Origin: Corinectria fuckeliana
Taxonomy: Eukaryota > Ascomycota > Sordariomycetes > Hypocreales > Nectriaceae
Direction: 5' to 3'
Assembly (NCBI GenBank): GCA_019137255.1
Contig: WPDH01000055.1
Location: 62,001 to 126,000, forward strand
DNA length: 64,000 nucleotides
Both the position numbers and the translations under genes were made by a program. Under the pieces are notes generated by a model, which saw nothing but the letters and a program-made list of their open reading frames with translations, was not told the origin of the DNA and ran no database searches. Positions 1-12,000 of this stretch are shown here, piece by piece. Every line of letters starts with the position of its first letter. The stretch's first letter is position 1.

Positions 1-502
1 AAAGTCCTCCATCCCCACAGCTATCAAGCTGAACCGGGCTGGAGCTGGCCGAGTTGGGGGCGCCGTCCTCAACTCGGCGGTCAAGAGCGACCAGCAGGAG
101 CTCACGGCGCAGACGCGCCAAAACACGAAGAAGAATAGGGGATCTTCTGAGTACCCGGCGCAGGTTCTCGCTAGAGTCGCAGGATCGTCGCAGGAAGACT
201 CGGACGGCTCCGATGCTCCCTCGGCCACCTCTTCCAAGGACGGGAAGAGTGTTGGCTGGAGGGAGCCTCTCGAGAGCGTCCCGGAGGAGAAGAAGGGCGG
301 CAAGGGTGGCAAGGGCGGCAAGGGGGGCAAGAGTGTGGCCAAGGCCAAGGCCACTCGGGGAAAGACGGGCATCGCGAAGCCCAAGTCGGCCTCCCAGAAC
401 AAGCGCACGGCCAAGCTCGCGGAGAACCTGGGCATGGTGTCCACCGGGACACCAGCCCGTCCCCAGCGGGTGACGCGATCCAAGACACGATCGCAGGTTT
501 GA
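1..502 (+). CDS. 3' end of an unrecognised basic Lys/Gly-rich protein (partial)
   Basis: The frame starting at base 2 is open for 166 codons and ends in TGA at 500-502; the gene begins upstream of the window. The visible part is hydrophilic. It has a Ser/Asp-rich stretch, then a Gly-Lys repeat (KKGGKGGKGGKGG) and a basic tail ending VTRSKTRSQV. Composition of this kind is common at the disordered C-termini of chromatin-associated proteins, so a nuclear role is possible, but no domain is visible and I do not assign a family. A candidate acceptor (CCCCACAG) at about base 20 could mark the start of the last exon. It converges on the 561-aa gene at 2866-4647. Confidence 0.55.
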   Translation, partial: KSSIPTAIKLNRAGAGRVGGAVLNSAVKSDQQELTAQTRQNTKKNRGSSEYPAQVLARVAGSSQEDSDGSDAPSATSSKDGKSVGWREPLESVPEEKKGGKGGKGGKGGKSVAKAKATRGKTGIAKPKSASQNKRTAKLAENLGMVSTGTPARPQRVTRSKTRSQV

Positions 503-1193
503 GCGGGCGAGGCTGTGGGCGCTGGGAGGCCGACGTTGTTTGTGTTGTTTGTGTTTGTGTTTGTGTTTTTTGTGTTTGTGTTTTTTGTTGTTTTTTGGTG
601 TTTTGTTTTGTTTTTTGGCAGGCGTTGGGAGTGACCACCAGAAGCCACTGGAAGGACATGTATGAGTTGTTGCCGTTGAACGGCGTGTTGGACGATTTTG
701 TGATTTTTGCGATGGAAAATGGCCTGGCACGGCCTGGCACGGACGGGAGTTTGGAGGACAGACAGGATGCATTTGCAGATGCCGCGCGGAAGATACCCGT
801 CCTAGGTAGATTGGACTCGTGGCGGATTGGCATGGCAGCAGCCCCCGACCTTGATATAATGAAGAGTGTGTGGAGTTTTGTACAAGCAAGGGTTCTATAA
901 AGTGATGATGTTTGTTTCAACTGTAGATGATCTGCGACTTACATGACATTCCAATCCCCCCCGGCATCTTGTCTGGTCTCTCTCTCTCCCTCTCTCTCTC
1001 CCCATCATCACCCATCTACCCGCCCACATCCCTTCCGAGACACCCAAAGCCCGATCGATGCGTTGTCTCCCCATCCTGCCGCCTCCCGTCTCACTCCCGT
1101 CTCCCGTCTCCCGTCACTCTCTCTCCCCGTTGGGCCCCCCCTCGTCTCATCTCGTCTCACCCATCCGCTCTGCCCAATTGCGCCCCCCNNCCC

Positions 1194-1225
<32 letters not shown>

Positions 1226-2865
1226 GAAGCAAAACAAATCTTGCACGCAGCCAGCCGTTCTGCGCCGGAAAACCCTGCACCGGACGCATCGCCGCCCGTC
1301 CCCGGCCTTCGAAACAAGCAGAAGGGGGGAGGGAGGGCTGGAGATGGATGGGTTACACGCAAACACACACACACACACACACACACGCATTCACTCACAC
1401 AACACCACAACTAGTATCTACAACGCAGCACAGCACGCAGTACAGCAAAGTACAGTACAGTCCAGCGCAGCACAGCGCAGCACAGCCCGGTGTCATGCAA
1501 CCGCGCATCAAACCCCAGCTCAAGCCCATTTTACAGTGCGTGCAGCCGAAGTCAGGCAGGCAGGCAGGCAGGGAGGGCCAATGGCCACTCGCTGCTCAAG
1601 CGTAGTCTTCCTTCCCTTTCTCCCTTACGCTAGTGAAGTATAGTAGTCTTCAATGTCCGCCGTATACTTACTTACAAAGCGCGCCCACGTCCCGTTTTCG
1701 TGGCCGGTTTCTCCGAACCATCGAAAAGACACGGTGGCGCACCCTCCAAAAACCAAACCCGCGTGGCACCTGAAGCGCGGCGGGCGTCATTCCGGCCGTG
1801 TCGTCATTCAGTCATGCCCGGTCGAGTAGATTACCTTGTTGGTGGTTTCGTGTTTGTTTGCTTGTTTGCTTCCTGTCCCTCCCGGTTCGTGGGAATTTCC
1901 ATTTCCAGCGAGCTATCCATGCAAGCAAACAAACAAACAAACAAACACATTGCACCGCAAACACTTCACACTTCACACTTCACTTCGCACCAATGCATCT
2001 CATCTTTGTTGGCTTTGCTTTGATTTTGTCCTCCTCGACACCTCGGCTGCCGTCGCAGCCCAGGCCGGAGAGCTGTGTGTCTACGGCATGCCATGGCATG
2101 GCCAACACAGCCAAATCCTCTCTTTCTTCCCCTCCCCCCCACTGCTCCGCCCGTCCAGAGAATCCCTGTCCAGCCAGTAGAATCCTCCGGGATACACATC
2201 ATGATACAACATTCTCTGGTTTCGTTTTGTTCTGTTTTGTCCAACCTGCCAGTCCCTATCCAGGCCAATCGCCGACTGGCCTTCGCCTGGTCCCTATCCG
2301 GGAGGTGTGTCGTACGCCGGCTCGCGCAGCACAAATAACCTCCAGATTAAAAGAAAAGTTCAAATAAGCAAAAATACTCCTCGAGGCAAACCAGGCCGGG
2401 TGTTGCCTCGTCCATTTTGCCTGCCGCCTTCCAGATCTAAGCTTTTGGATTCTCAACATCGCTGCAAACGGCAAGTGGTCCTCTGCCCAACGCCCGGTTC
2501 CTCCTGAATTATCTACACGTCTAGAACAGTAGAGAAATGGTTATGTGCAACGTCTGATCCAGACGTCTTGGGTTGCCATCGCTGCTTGGTGGTGCCGTCG
2601 CGGCCGTCGCGGGAACATGTCCCAAAAAGGAGTGACTAGAGTCGGGGTATCTTTTTAAAACAAAAGCAACAAGCATGAAAAACAAACCAAGCAAGCCCCA
2701 AGTGGCTGGTCGTGTTTGTTTGTTTGTGTGTGTCGGTATGCATGTCGTAAAGCGAGTTTAGCTTCGTCAAAACTCGTCATCGAAATCAGGCCGTAATAGA
2801 TATTATCGTTGAGCCGACGGTTCGTGTTCGTGTCGGGTTCAGCTCCCATCTTCAGGGGAGATTCA
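503..2865. other. Convergent intergenic region, no gene seen
   Basis: This 2.4-kb spacer lies between two genes that end toward each other. It contains a GT-rich stretch at about 535-620, a polypyrimidine stretch around 970-1180, a C run interrupted by two undetermined bases (1189-1190), an A run, an (AC)12 microsatellite at 1363-1386 and degenerate CAGCA repeats at about 1430-1490. Open frames here are short, overlap on both strands and consist of low-complexity residues, so I do not call them genes. The 3' UTRs of both flanking genes must lie here. Confidence 0.6.
1363..1386. repeat. (AC)12 microsatellite
   Basis: Twelve uninterrupted AC dinucleotides, flanked by imperfect ACTCACACA sequence. 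Confidence 0.9.
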
Positions 2866-4647
2866 TTATTTTCGGAGGCCGACCTTGCCGGCCAAGTTCC
2901 TCCAGAATCGCGCGCCCTTGCGCTCTTCGCTGTGCGTCCGTTGCATCACTTCGTCCCGCTGCATGGGTCCCACAATGTCTTCGTCGCCTCGAGCGGGGAA
3001 TTTGCCTTCAGCGTCGAGCAGTCGGGGCACCGCGCTCGGCAGGCCGTCCTCCAGGCGCCGCCATTGCATGCCAGCAAAGATGTCGTCCACCGGAGGGCGG
3101 CCCAGGAGCGCAGCGCCGCCACTGCTAGCGCGGGCGCGTCCTCGACTGCGGCTTCGTGAACCGCTTGACGAATGGGGGCCTGGGTTGGTGACCGCCACGA
3201 TCTGTTCCATGAGGCTGTCGTGAGCCGCTCGCCATCGTCGCTCCGTCTCGGCCCACTTCTCCTCCGTAAGAGCGTAAATCTTGCTCGTCTCGCCGTAGTT
3301 CTCGCCAGTCCGTACCAGGTGCTTGGTGTAGTTGCACCGGGCCGCGTCCCAGTCGTTGCGCAGCTGCCGAAGAGCCTCCAAGTTGACGGGCCCGGGCTGG
3401 TAGGGCATGGGGGTGATGGTGAAGTTGGCGTGTCCAAGACGGTCCGACCATTCATCGTGTTCCTGCAGCATCGCGGGGAGTGGGAGAGGCAGGTCAGGGC
3501 TGTTCGGCCCGTATCGGAAGGATGAGACAGACGCCTTGGTGCTTAGAGAAGGCCTCGGGAACTGAGTGAGGACAGGCGGCGGCGACTGAAACTCGATGGT
3601 GACTGGGGAAGGCGCCACTGTAGGCGACTGCAGAGGGGACTCGGGCGGAGGCTTGCTCAGAGCACTAATCATGAGCGGCGGCAGGAGGGGAGTGGTGGCT
3701 AGACCACGCTCGCGTTCCAGGCTTGATCGTTCCTCGTACGTCATGGTTTGGTCCATATCGATGGGTGAAGGCAGGTTGACGCTCTCGGAGCTCTCGTAAA
3801 AGGACAAGGCGGGCGTGGGTAGGACGGACTGTTCGTTGACTCGCTCAGGGCCGGGCCGGCTGGGGGCAGACATGGACGACGAGCGGCTAGAGGGAGCACC
3901 AGAAAGCACGACGCTCTCGAGGCTGATCTCCTTGCTGGGGGACAGAATCGGGTTGCCCCTCCGGCTGCTGGTCTTCCAGCGAGGCATGCTGGGAAGGCGG
4001 GAGCCAATGCGAGAGGTGAGGCCGGTGAAGGGTGACTCGGTGCCGGACTTCTTCCTGCGCGAGGATTGGGCGTCGTCACCGTCGCTTAGGAACCCCATGT
4101 CGTAGTCGAGGTCGTAGTCACTTACGAGGTTGCCGTGAAACACGATTTCCTCGGAACTATTTCGGTGCTCACAAGGTTCGTCGCCTATGCAGAAGAAACC
4201 AACCGTGTTAGCGAACCGTCCCTCCAAGGTGCGAGTTGGGTGAAGAAAGAACATGTGAAGAGGAAAAGGAAAAAACTTACAAAGACAGCTGTAGAGGCCA
4301 AAGTGTTCGGGCATCTCGGAAGAGCAGTCGTCCTCCTCAGAATCTAAAGGCTCCTCCTGCACGTCGGGCAATAGACGCTTCGCAGACATGGAGTGGATGT
4401 TTGGGGTGGGCGAAGCAGGGCTCTCTTGGAACTGAGGCTGGAGGTCGAGGGACGAGGTAGAGCTGGAGATGCGGAAGTGGCCAGTGGAAAAAGTCGGGGT
4501 GACGGGCGAGGCGACATCGGACGAGGAGGAGTTTGTGGTGTAGAAGACGCAGGAGAGATCGCAGTCGGGGCTGGTCTGCTGGACGTCCCACTTGCGGCGC
4601 TCCTCGACGAGCTGCGGGAGAAGTAAAGGCTTCAGCTTGGGCGACAT
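2866..4647 (-). CDS. Ser/Pro-rich hypothetical protein, 561 aa, two exons
   Basis: Exons are 4647-4281 and 4184-2866 on the minus strand, with a 96-nt intron (GTAAGT donor, GCATAG acceptor) whose removal joins ...YSCLC to DEPCEH. I start at the ATG at 4647 because the upstream in-frame methionine lies inside a likely 5' UTR intron, and 4647 is the first ATG after its acceptor. The N-terminal two thirds are low-complexity Ser/Pro sequence with an acidic segment before the intron. Residues about 388-452 form the only ordered-looking part, a charged, probably helical or coiled-coil segment (EALRQLRNDWDAARCNYTKH onward). The C-terminus is Arg/Ser-rich and then basic. It resembles Pro/Ser-rich fungal hypotheticals; no catalytic motif or membrane segment is visible. 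Function unknown. Confidence 0.75.
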   Translation of the reverse strand: MSPKLKPLLLPQLVEERRKWDVQQTSPDCDLSCVFYTTNSSSSDVASPVTPTFSTGHFRISSSTSSLDLQPQFQESPASPTPNIHSMSAKRLLPDVQEEPLDSEEDDCSSEMPEHFGLYSCLCKFFPFPLHMFFLHPTRTLEGRFANTVGFFCIGDEPCEHRNSSEEIVFHGNLVSDYDLDYDMGFLSDGDDAQSSRRKKSGTESPFTGLTSRIGSRLPSMPRWKTSSRRGNPILSPSKEISLESVVLSGAPSSRSSSMSAPSRPGPERVNEQSVLPTPALSFYESSESVNLPSPIDMDQTMTYEERSSLERERGLATTPLLPPLMISALSKPPPESPLQSPTVAPSPVTIEFQSPPPVLTQFPRPSLSTKASVSSFRYGPNSPDLPLPLPAMLQEHDEWSDRLGHANFTITPMPYQPGPVNLEALRQLRNDWDAARCNYTKHLVRTGENYGETSKIYALTEEKWAETERRWRAAHDSLMEQIVAVTNPGPHSSSGSRSRSRGRARASSGGAALLGRPPVDDIFAGMQWRRLEDGLPSAVPRLLDAEGKFPARGDEDIVGPMQRDEVMQRTHSEERKGARFWRNLAGKVGLRK

Positions 4648-4781
4648 GATGCCGGCCGTCGGTCGGGACCGTGGGAAGAGGGGCGGAGGAGAGGAAGCCG
4701 TAGCGTTTGCGCGGTTGTTGTAGTTGTTTCTGGGGATGTATGCGGAGGAGAGAGAGAGGGTGGAAGAGGACGCCGGCTGGT

Positions 4782-4843
4782 CTAAGAGAAAACGAGTGGT
4801 GATGGCTGAGTTGGTTGGGTGTGGGTGTGGCACAGCAAAATAC
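4782..4843 (-). other. Probable 5' UTR intron of the 561-aa gene
   Basis: On the minus strand a GTATTT donor after CCACCAG (4843) and a pyrimidine-rich TTTTCTCTTAG acceptor (4782) enclose 62 nt. The downstream exon contains no ATG before 4647. If this is right, the leader is spliced and probably begins well upstream; the minus-strand region 4850-6000 is pyrimidine- and CAA-rich, as fungal leaders and promoters often are. Confidence 0.45.
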
Positions 4844-7305
4844 CTGGTGGCGGTGGTTCAGAGTGTGGATTGACCCGTCAGGAAAATGTGGGATGGCGGA
4901 AGGCGGATGGCAAGAAAAGCACGGCCGCGGTCGTCGGCGCGTGGTAGACAAGGGCAGGTGCGGTGGACTGGCGGACTGGCTTTGGTTGACAGGGCAAGGC
5001 AGGCGTGGATGTGGGCGTGGGTGTAGGCGTGGACCGTGGTTGACAGGGCAGGCGCGGGCCTGTGGACCTGTGGACTTGCTGTGTGGGCTTTGTGGGCGTT
5101 GGCACCTGCGCGCTGGCGGCCGGCGGAAGGCGGTTGGGCTTCCAGTGTCCAGGCGGGAAGGATGGAAGGTGGGGTAGTGGGTAGCGCCTAGCACTGGAGA
5201 GGAACTCGGGGAGGGGGTCGGTCGCTGTTTCCCAGTTTTTTTTCTTTTCGCTCCCTTCTGACTGGTGGCCCTGGCAGGGCAAGGTGGACAGGCGGTGCTT
5301 TGCCTGCGGATCCCGGAGCTGGCGCTGGCTGGTGCTGGTGCGGTGCTGGTGCTGAGAACCTGGAAGAAAGAAAAAAGACCAAGGGGAAGGAGTAAGGAGG
5401 CACTGAGTAATTAGCGGCGCTCTTCTCCTCTCTGCTTGCTAAGTAGTCTAGCACTTGTTGACTGTTATTGTTGTTGTTGTTGTTTGTGTGGGTAAGTGGT
5501 TGGAAAGAAAAAAAAGAAAAACAGAAAACAGCCGGCTGTGATGCAGTTGCTTTTTCCTGCAATGTCTCTCTGCACTCTAAACCCCCCTGGCGTTGGCTGG
5601 TGTCTGTTAGGGCAACTTGCTTGTTGTGACTGGTAGCAATTCCAGATGACGAACGGTGTTTTTTTTTTTTTTTTGCTTTACCTTCCTAACAGAAGCGGGA
5701 TGGGTGCAGGAATTGGTCCGAGGAGAGCCGTTGGGGAAAGGAACAGAGAACAAGATAATCTAGCCGGACATGTTGGTTATAATCGATGCGGAGAACCGGG
5801 GGGCATGGGGATGATGCGATGGGCGCGGGGGTTACAGGTGAGCGAGTCGAGCTGGTTAGTCGATTGACTCGGTTGAGCGAGAGCTTGCGGTGCAGTTGCA
5901 GGCGTCCACGTGTTGAGCTGTCGGTTGGGCGCAAGTACATGGACCTGGCGGCGCCGTGTGTTGCTTGCTGAAGCTACCCGCGGCTGTGCTGGCTGCAATC
6001 CGGCAGACGAGGTACCTGCAATGTATAATTTCTAGGGGGACGAAGTACTACTACTACTACTGGGGCACACTTGGACGATGTACGTTCCTGGATTAAATTT
6101 GTGCTGTGCTGTACTGTCGCCTGCTGTATGTTGTGCTGTCGTGTTGCGGTGCGGCGCTGCGAGGTGCAGAACAGGCCCTCCGTGTGGCCGGTGTAGCTGG
6201 TGTGTTGCGTGCTCTGGTCTGCCGTGCTTGACTGCTGAGAGACGGGCGGTAGGAAAGGAAAGGCATACATAGCACCCCCGGGGATCAGAGAGAAGGGGAA
6301 AGGGTGGTGGCTTGTGAGTGGCCGGATGACGCATGGCACAGCGCGGCCTGGGTTGGTTGCGGAGAGAGAGCGAGAGGGGGATTGGGAAGAGAAGCTGTGT
6401 TGCCCGAGACTCTCTCTCTCCTCGTGTCTCCGCCTCGCCGTTTATTGTCCCCTCTTTGTCTGTGCTGTTGTTGTTCAGGGCCCATGTGACGTAGTGACGA
6501 AGCACGGTGGAACAGAGACTAGAGACTGCCCGGGGACAGAAGACGGTCGACGGATTGGCTGTACCGACGTGGGCCTGAATCCGAGCCCGAGGTTGAATCC
6601 AGCCATGAAAACCCAAGTATTAGGTTCTGTCGTGGTTGGGTTTTCCCATCGCCCATGCCTGTCCTGCAGCGGCTCAATGGGAGCGGCCAGGGGGAGTTCT
6701 CCATACTACAAGGTACCTACTATGTAGGTAGTGAGAGCCGAGCCCCAGCAAGCACCCGACGCCAAACCGTCCAGCAGCTTCCCAGAGCCCAGGGCCCTTT
6801 TTTTCTCTTTCAGTGGAGTGCCATGGGTGCACCACTGTCGTCCCTCCCCTCCCCCCCGCTCAGGCTTGGATGGACCGGTGGACATCCTTTAGTGGAGACG
6901 GTCCGGACCCCCAGTTTGTTGTCTCCCTCGGGCCCCGGGCAGAGAACTGCTTGCCTGAGGTGCGCAGAGGGCCGGGATCAGGCCTGGAAGAGAAGGAACA
7001 GAAGCCCTAGAACCCTCCCACCCTCCCGGGCTGCCCTGGTCAAGTCAATCGGGGTCGCAGCCTGTCTCATCGGGGGGGTTGCGGGCTCGTGCCTGCTGGC
7101 TGGGTCAATTGGCTGGCCCTGTCCTGCACTTCGGCCACTTGGATGGCTGGGCTGATTTGACAGACGACTTTTCCCACCGGCCACTGGACTGACTGACATG
7201 CGCCTGCGCAGCGGGACGGCGCGGCGGGTTTCGTGTGCGTCTGGCGGACGGGATAGGACAATCGCTGGCAATTGGGGGGGGGAGGGGGGGAGGACAAGAG
7301 GACAA

Positions 7306-7366
7306 GCAGACGCAGGACGCAGACAGCAGACGCAGGACGCAGACAGCAGACGCAGACGCAGACGCG
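7306..7366. repeat. 20-bp tandem repeat, 2 perfect copies plus a partial
   Basis: The unit GCAGACGCAGGACGCAGACA occurs at 7306-7325 and 7326-7345, followed by a decayed GCAGAC repeat to 7366. Confidence 0.85.
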
Positions 7367-8961
7367 CCCAGAATGGCACGACCATCGTGGCAACCCCACG
7401 CTTCAGAGAAAGTCCAAACCCCTCACCAGGACTTTTGACACCAACTTCTGTAAAAACTCGTGGTTTGTCGCCGGGCACCTTACAATTGGGGGGATTGCCA
7501 CTGAAAACACGGTTCGGATGGTACGGAAGTACATCGGGTCGTCCTCCGATGTGGCAGCCCCGGTGTGCCATCCTTACCAGTGGTGTGGTAACGGAGCAGG
7601 CTCTTCTTCAACGTCGAGCGCCATTGATTGATTCATCACTGTTCGCTTCATTGGAGTCAGCATCGCCGCTAGACTCGATGGTTTGTTGACGCGGTTGTCA
7701 GGTCAGCCCGGTGGCTTTGGGATCCGATCCTGTGTGTGCTTGTGCCATGTTTCTGGCTGTGTTTGCCCGTCATCGATTTAACTATTTGTCCCTCTGAGCC
7801 TGTCTAACTACGTCCCCCATTCATTCATTCACTCACCATCTATCCATCTCGCCTTGCTTCTTCCTCCAACTTAACACCTTCTCCTTTCTACCCTAGTTCT
7901 CCGATACTTTCCCGACATCACCAGCTAATTAACTCAAACCTCTTGATACAATGCCTCCAACTATCCCCCCCAAGGGTCTCCCCCCTACATACTAAGGATC
8001 CATCTTCCCACCTGTCGTCCCACCTGGAACCAGATTCCAGCCCCAGCTCTCTTCCACTCCTACAGCCTGGATCGACCGCAGCCAGGGCAGGGGAAGAAGT
8101 CCCCATCGTCTGGCACCGCCCAGGGGCCCTTCCGCCGTCGCTGGCAGAGCCCCCCCTAAAGGCCTCGATTTCCTGGTGTCCCGCTCGCTCCGTTAGAGGG
8201 CCCGGGAAGCTTGCCCTTGTCCTGGTATCCCATCGACGTCGCTCGCCGGTTCCCCATGGCAGAGCCCATGCTCAAAAGCCCGGGGCTATACTATGACAGC
8301 CATTGTTTGTGCAGGGAAGGAAAAAAAAAGGTTATGTCTGTCTCTGTGTGTCTCAGTGGTACGTAGCTAGATAACTTAGGCTCAAGGCCACTCCCGGAGC
8401 CATCAAAACTCAATGACGAGAAGGGCAATTCATCCCCGAAGCCGCTGACGGAAAAAACAGGTCCCATTGTCCCCTAGGCACATGGCGACAATGTCATCGC
8501 CGTCATGGACCTTTTTTTGTTATCCAACTGCCCGAGGCTGCACCATTACGTCGTCGATACCCCCAGCTGGGCGGTCGATCCCTTCCTCAACCAGCCCTGC
8601 CTGGAAATGGAGCCCAACCTTCAACCTAGTGGACGTCAATGCCAGCGAAGGCGTTCGTTTCGGCCGTGGAGTCTCGGTTACCACCCGTTCGTGTTTTTCC
8701 GGCCGCTGCTCCGGCGTCCACGGGCACGGCCACGTCCAAGTGCCAACGCCCACATCGTCATCACGGGTTGCCTAGCTTCTAGCGCCAAGGATGCTCCGAA
8801 TTCGTGCCTGGCTCTGGCTCTCTGTTTTTTTTTGTTTTTGCTGGCTGGTGAGCAGCATTGTCTTCCATCTGCTTTCCCCGTCCTTGGATGTCGTCTCCTC
8901 ACGCGCCTATGTAATACTCCCCAAACCTAAGCGATCGGATCCATGTAAGCTCGTCACCGAC

Positions 8962-9009
8962 TCTACATAGTAGGTCTGGCTTCTTCTCAGCTGAACTCTA
9001 CTATGTAGA
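8962..9009. repeat. Perfect 12-bp inverted repeat (CTACATAGTAG type)
   Basis: TCTACATAGTAG at 8962-8973 is the exact reverse complement of CTACTATGTAGA at 8998-9009, with a 24-nt loop. The 11-mer CTACTATGTAG also occurs at 6717-6727 inside a larger palindrome (GGTACCTACTATGTAGGTAG). It may be a binding site or a repeat-derived motif. Confidence 0.7.
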
Positions 9010-12000
9010 CAGCTGAAAGCTTTTACTCATTCCATATACATACATACTAGCATTGCACCGATAAGCTCCAGGAGAGCATGTCGCTGGGGAGACATCGCCG
9101 GGGAGACATCGCCGGGTATCCTCTTCTTTCCAGGGCCCGCGGCTCCGAGGACCCCAACTTTTTGGCCCTGCCCATGCTTCTTGCCAGGCTTGAGACTTGC
9201 TCTCTCTTCCGGAACCCGCGAGAGAACTCGTGGCCGACGGGACACAATTGCCCGTCGAGGCATAGCGGCCGCACTCCCCCCTCCCAACCCAATCCCAAGG
9301 GATGGGAAAGCGATCCAGGCGACGGGGCGAGCGGGGCCCATGGAAGGGTGTGGAAGGCATCCTACAGGTTAGGCGGCGCCGGGGGCTGGGCACCAAATCG
9401 CGCCGGCGCCGTGGGTGCGACGGCCGCGGCCCAGCGCCCCGGGAGCGACCAGGGCGAAAGAAAAGCTTACATACCTAGGCTACCTAGGCCTACCAGGCGT
9501 GATGGATGGGTGTGCCGTCGTTCATTTCCTTTGCTGGTCTTTAGCGGTTCGTATTTGGGGAACTGCCCTTGAGCTGCTTGAACTGCCGTCGCTCTGGTTC
9601 CTGACATGGAGATGCAAGTTTGGTGGGGACGATGCCGTGAGCGTGATATTCGCATCCACTGAGGGACCAGGGAAGCGGGTAGACCTCCTGAATTCCGAAC
9701 CCATCTTCATCACCGCCTTCCAACACCGCCTTCAGCATTCGCCGACCGCTCAGCGTCGAGCAGACCGCCAGGCCAAGAACCCGCCAACCAACCGGGCACA
9801 GGCGGGCTCTGGAGACTTGTCAAAACTCCTCTCATGCAGTGAGCCCTTCAAGCCAGGGCCCAAAGCCATCCATCCACCCATCCCACTGCGGCCACGATTA
9901 CTTAGGTAGCCCTTGGTGCCGGAGGTTAAAGCCTTGCCCGCATTAGCTCCCAGAAAAGGGTACCTCGACCTCGACCTCGCACCGGTGGGCGCGCGGCGGG
10001 CCATGTTCCTTCGGACTCGGCGCTCGCGGAGGCTTGCACAAGAGTCCCGCTCACATGTGTGTTGTTCCCGTTGCGTTGTGCTTCCCTACCGCCAGACTCC
10101 TGCTACGTCCCTGTGGCTGGCAGGTCACACAATGGTGCGCCCACAGACCACAACCGACTGACAATTGGCACTGCTGCTGTTCACGTGGGCTTCGTGCAGG
10201 GTGCTTGCGCCGTCGCTCACTCCTGATAGCCGAGAGCTTGCTCTGTCCGACGGCGTTTGATGCTGCCCGATATGCACGGGCAAATCGACTCGGTGCGGAC
10301 GTGCCAACTCTCCCTCACCTCGCTCATGTGCAGTGGCGTTTGTCCACGAAGCTCTGTTGCAATCGGTCCCTGACGAGCTAATCAACGCCCTAATGACTAC
10401 GTACGGAGGACGCTGCCATGTACGAGTCCTGGCAGTCAAATAGCCTGGCCGAACCGAACCGAACCGTGAGAAGGCAAATGAGTTCACTACGTATTGTTCA
10501 GTGTCTGTAAAAGCTGTCAAGTGCAAGTGTCCTTTGTCCGGTCTCGGGGCTACTCATGCCATCCTTGCGTGCTTTTGCAATTCTCTTCCATGACCACCTA
10601 GGTACTGCTATGTAGGCATTGAGCGCGGTCGGTGCTCCAAAACACATGCAGAACTACCCAGGTACGAACAGCGAGAGGAACCAACGTGTTGTTCCCAATC
10701 AGCATGGTCAACCGGGGTCGGCACAGAGCCTCTTTTCGGCATTGCCAGGTTACATTTCGTGACGCCGCTGCTAAAGAACCCCTCACCAACTGTTGTTAGA
10801 GTGGTGAGGCTCGGTCTTCTTCTTCGGGCAACGTCTGCACAAGCCTTTCTTCTCGCGCCTTTCTGTGGCCTCTTCCGTCATCCGCCCCGTCCATTGCCTC
10901 GCCTCCATTGGCCGAGCCTCGATCTTTTAAGCTTTGCCGATCTTTTCCATGTTCAACCAAACCGTCTTCGCAAGCGCGACGCCGCCCTCGTTTCTTGGCC
11001 CTTCACACCATTTTCGAAGACCAGAGAGAGAGACTGGATGCCTGGGTGACGAGGCATCCAACCTACTAGCAGCTCTGGGTAGCTTGACTAACGACACTAG
11101 CAAACAAGACTAGCAAACAATAACAAGGAACAAGACGATGCCACCATGTAAAAGGTCAAGAGACAACTCCCCACGAACCACCTTTTTTTCGTGAGCATTT
11201 CGACGGATGCGCCGAAAAAGTCCCTGGACCCAGCTGCTGAGCTTGTCTTTCATCTATTCTATGGGTTTGCGCCGCACTTCTCAGCTGACATCGAGGACTC
11301 GGACTCATGGCGTGCTTGGACATGATTTCTTGGAAGCCGCGAAACCCGTGATGCGTGTAAGTTGCCTACGACTCCGACCCGACTCAACACCAAGCCCTGG
11401 AACATATTCCAGCGATGATGCTTGCGCCCGTCTAGCAATATGCATTCAATTAATCTATCCTTTGCAAGTGGCCTTCCATCTAGGCCAAAGGAGACCCACT
11501 GAACGCATGTTGCGCGCACGTACGCTGCAGGTTATGCGGCCAGAATCACGTACATGTCAGCAGTTGGAGCGAGTTTCCTCCAGTATTAACGAGGCGGCAG
11601 TTGAACGCTCGCGGCGCTGGGGAGTAATTGAGCGAGATCTGGATGTGAGAAGCGACAGAGCTGCAGAGCCCCAAGGAAACTGCCCCGACAACGCAACGCA
11701 ACGCAACGCCGTGATTCAAGTACAGCTCAGCATTCTTTCTCCAATCGACAGTTCTCGGTGGCGAGACAGGGTTGTCTCGGAACCCGTCGTCTACTTGACC
11801 CAGTCCTGGTCATGTTTCCAACACCAGTCATCTGCATATCGGCAATCGAATCAGGTTACATCGACTCAAGCTCGTTCATGAACTCGACGCGCGCTTGCCT
11901 TCTTCTGCCAAGGGAGAGAAAAGGAAAGAGAATAAGACGATTTTCCTCGTCGCCCACAGGAAAAGGAGTTTCTTGTTACATTGCGCACTGGCACGGTATC

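Noticed and set aside
4337..5194. 285-codon minus-strand frame overlapping the start of the 561-aa gene
   Set aside because: Pro/His/Arg-rich composition; it overlaps the better-supported frame, the donor region and the likely 5' UTR intron.
11207..11881. 224-codon open frame on +
   Set aside because: No domain, no intron structure and average random composition. A frame of this length can occur by chance in 55% GC DNA. It could be revisited with transcript data.
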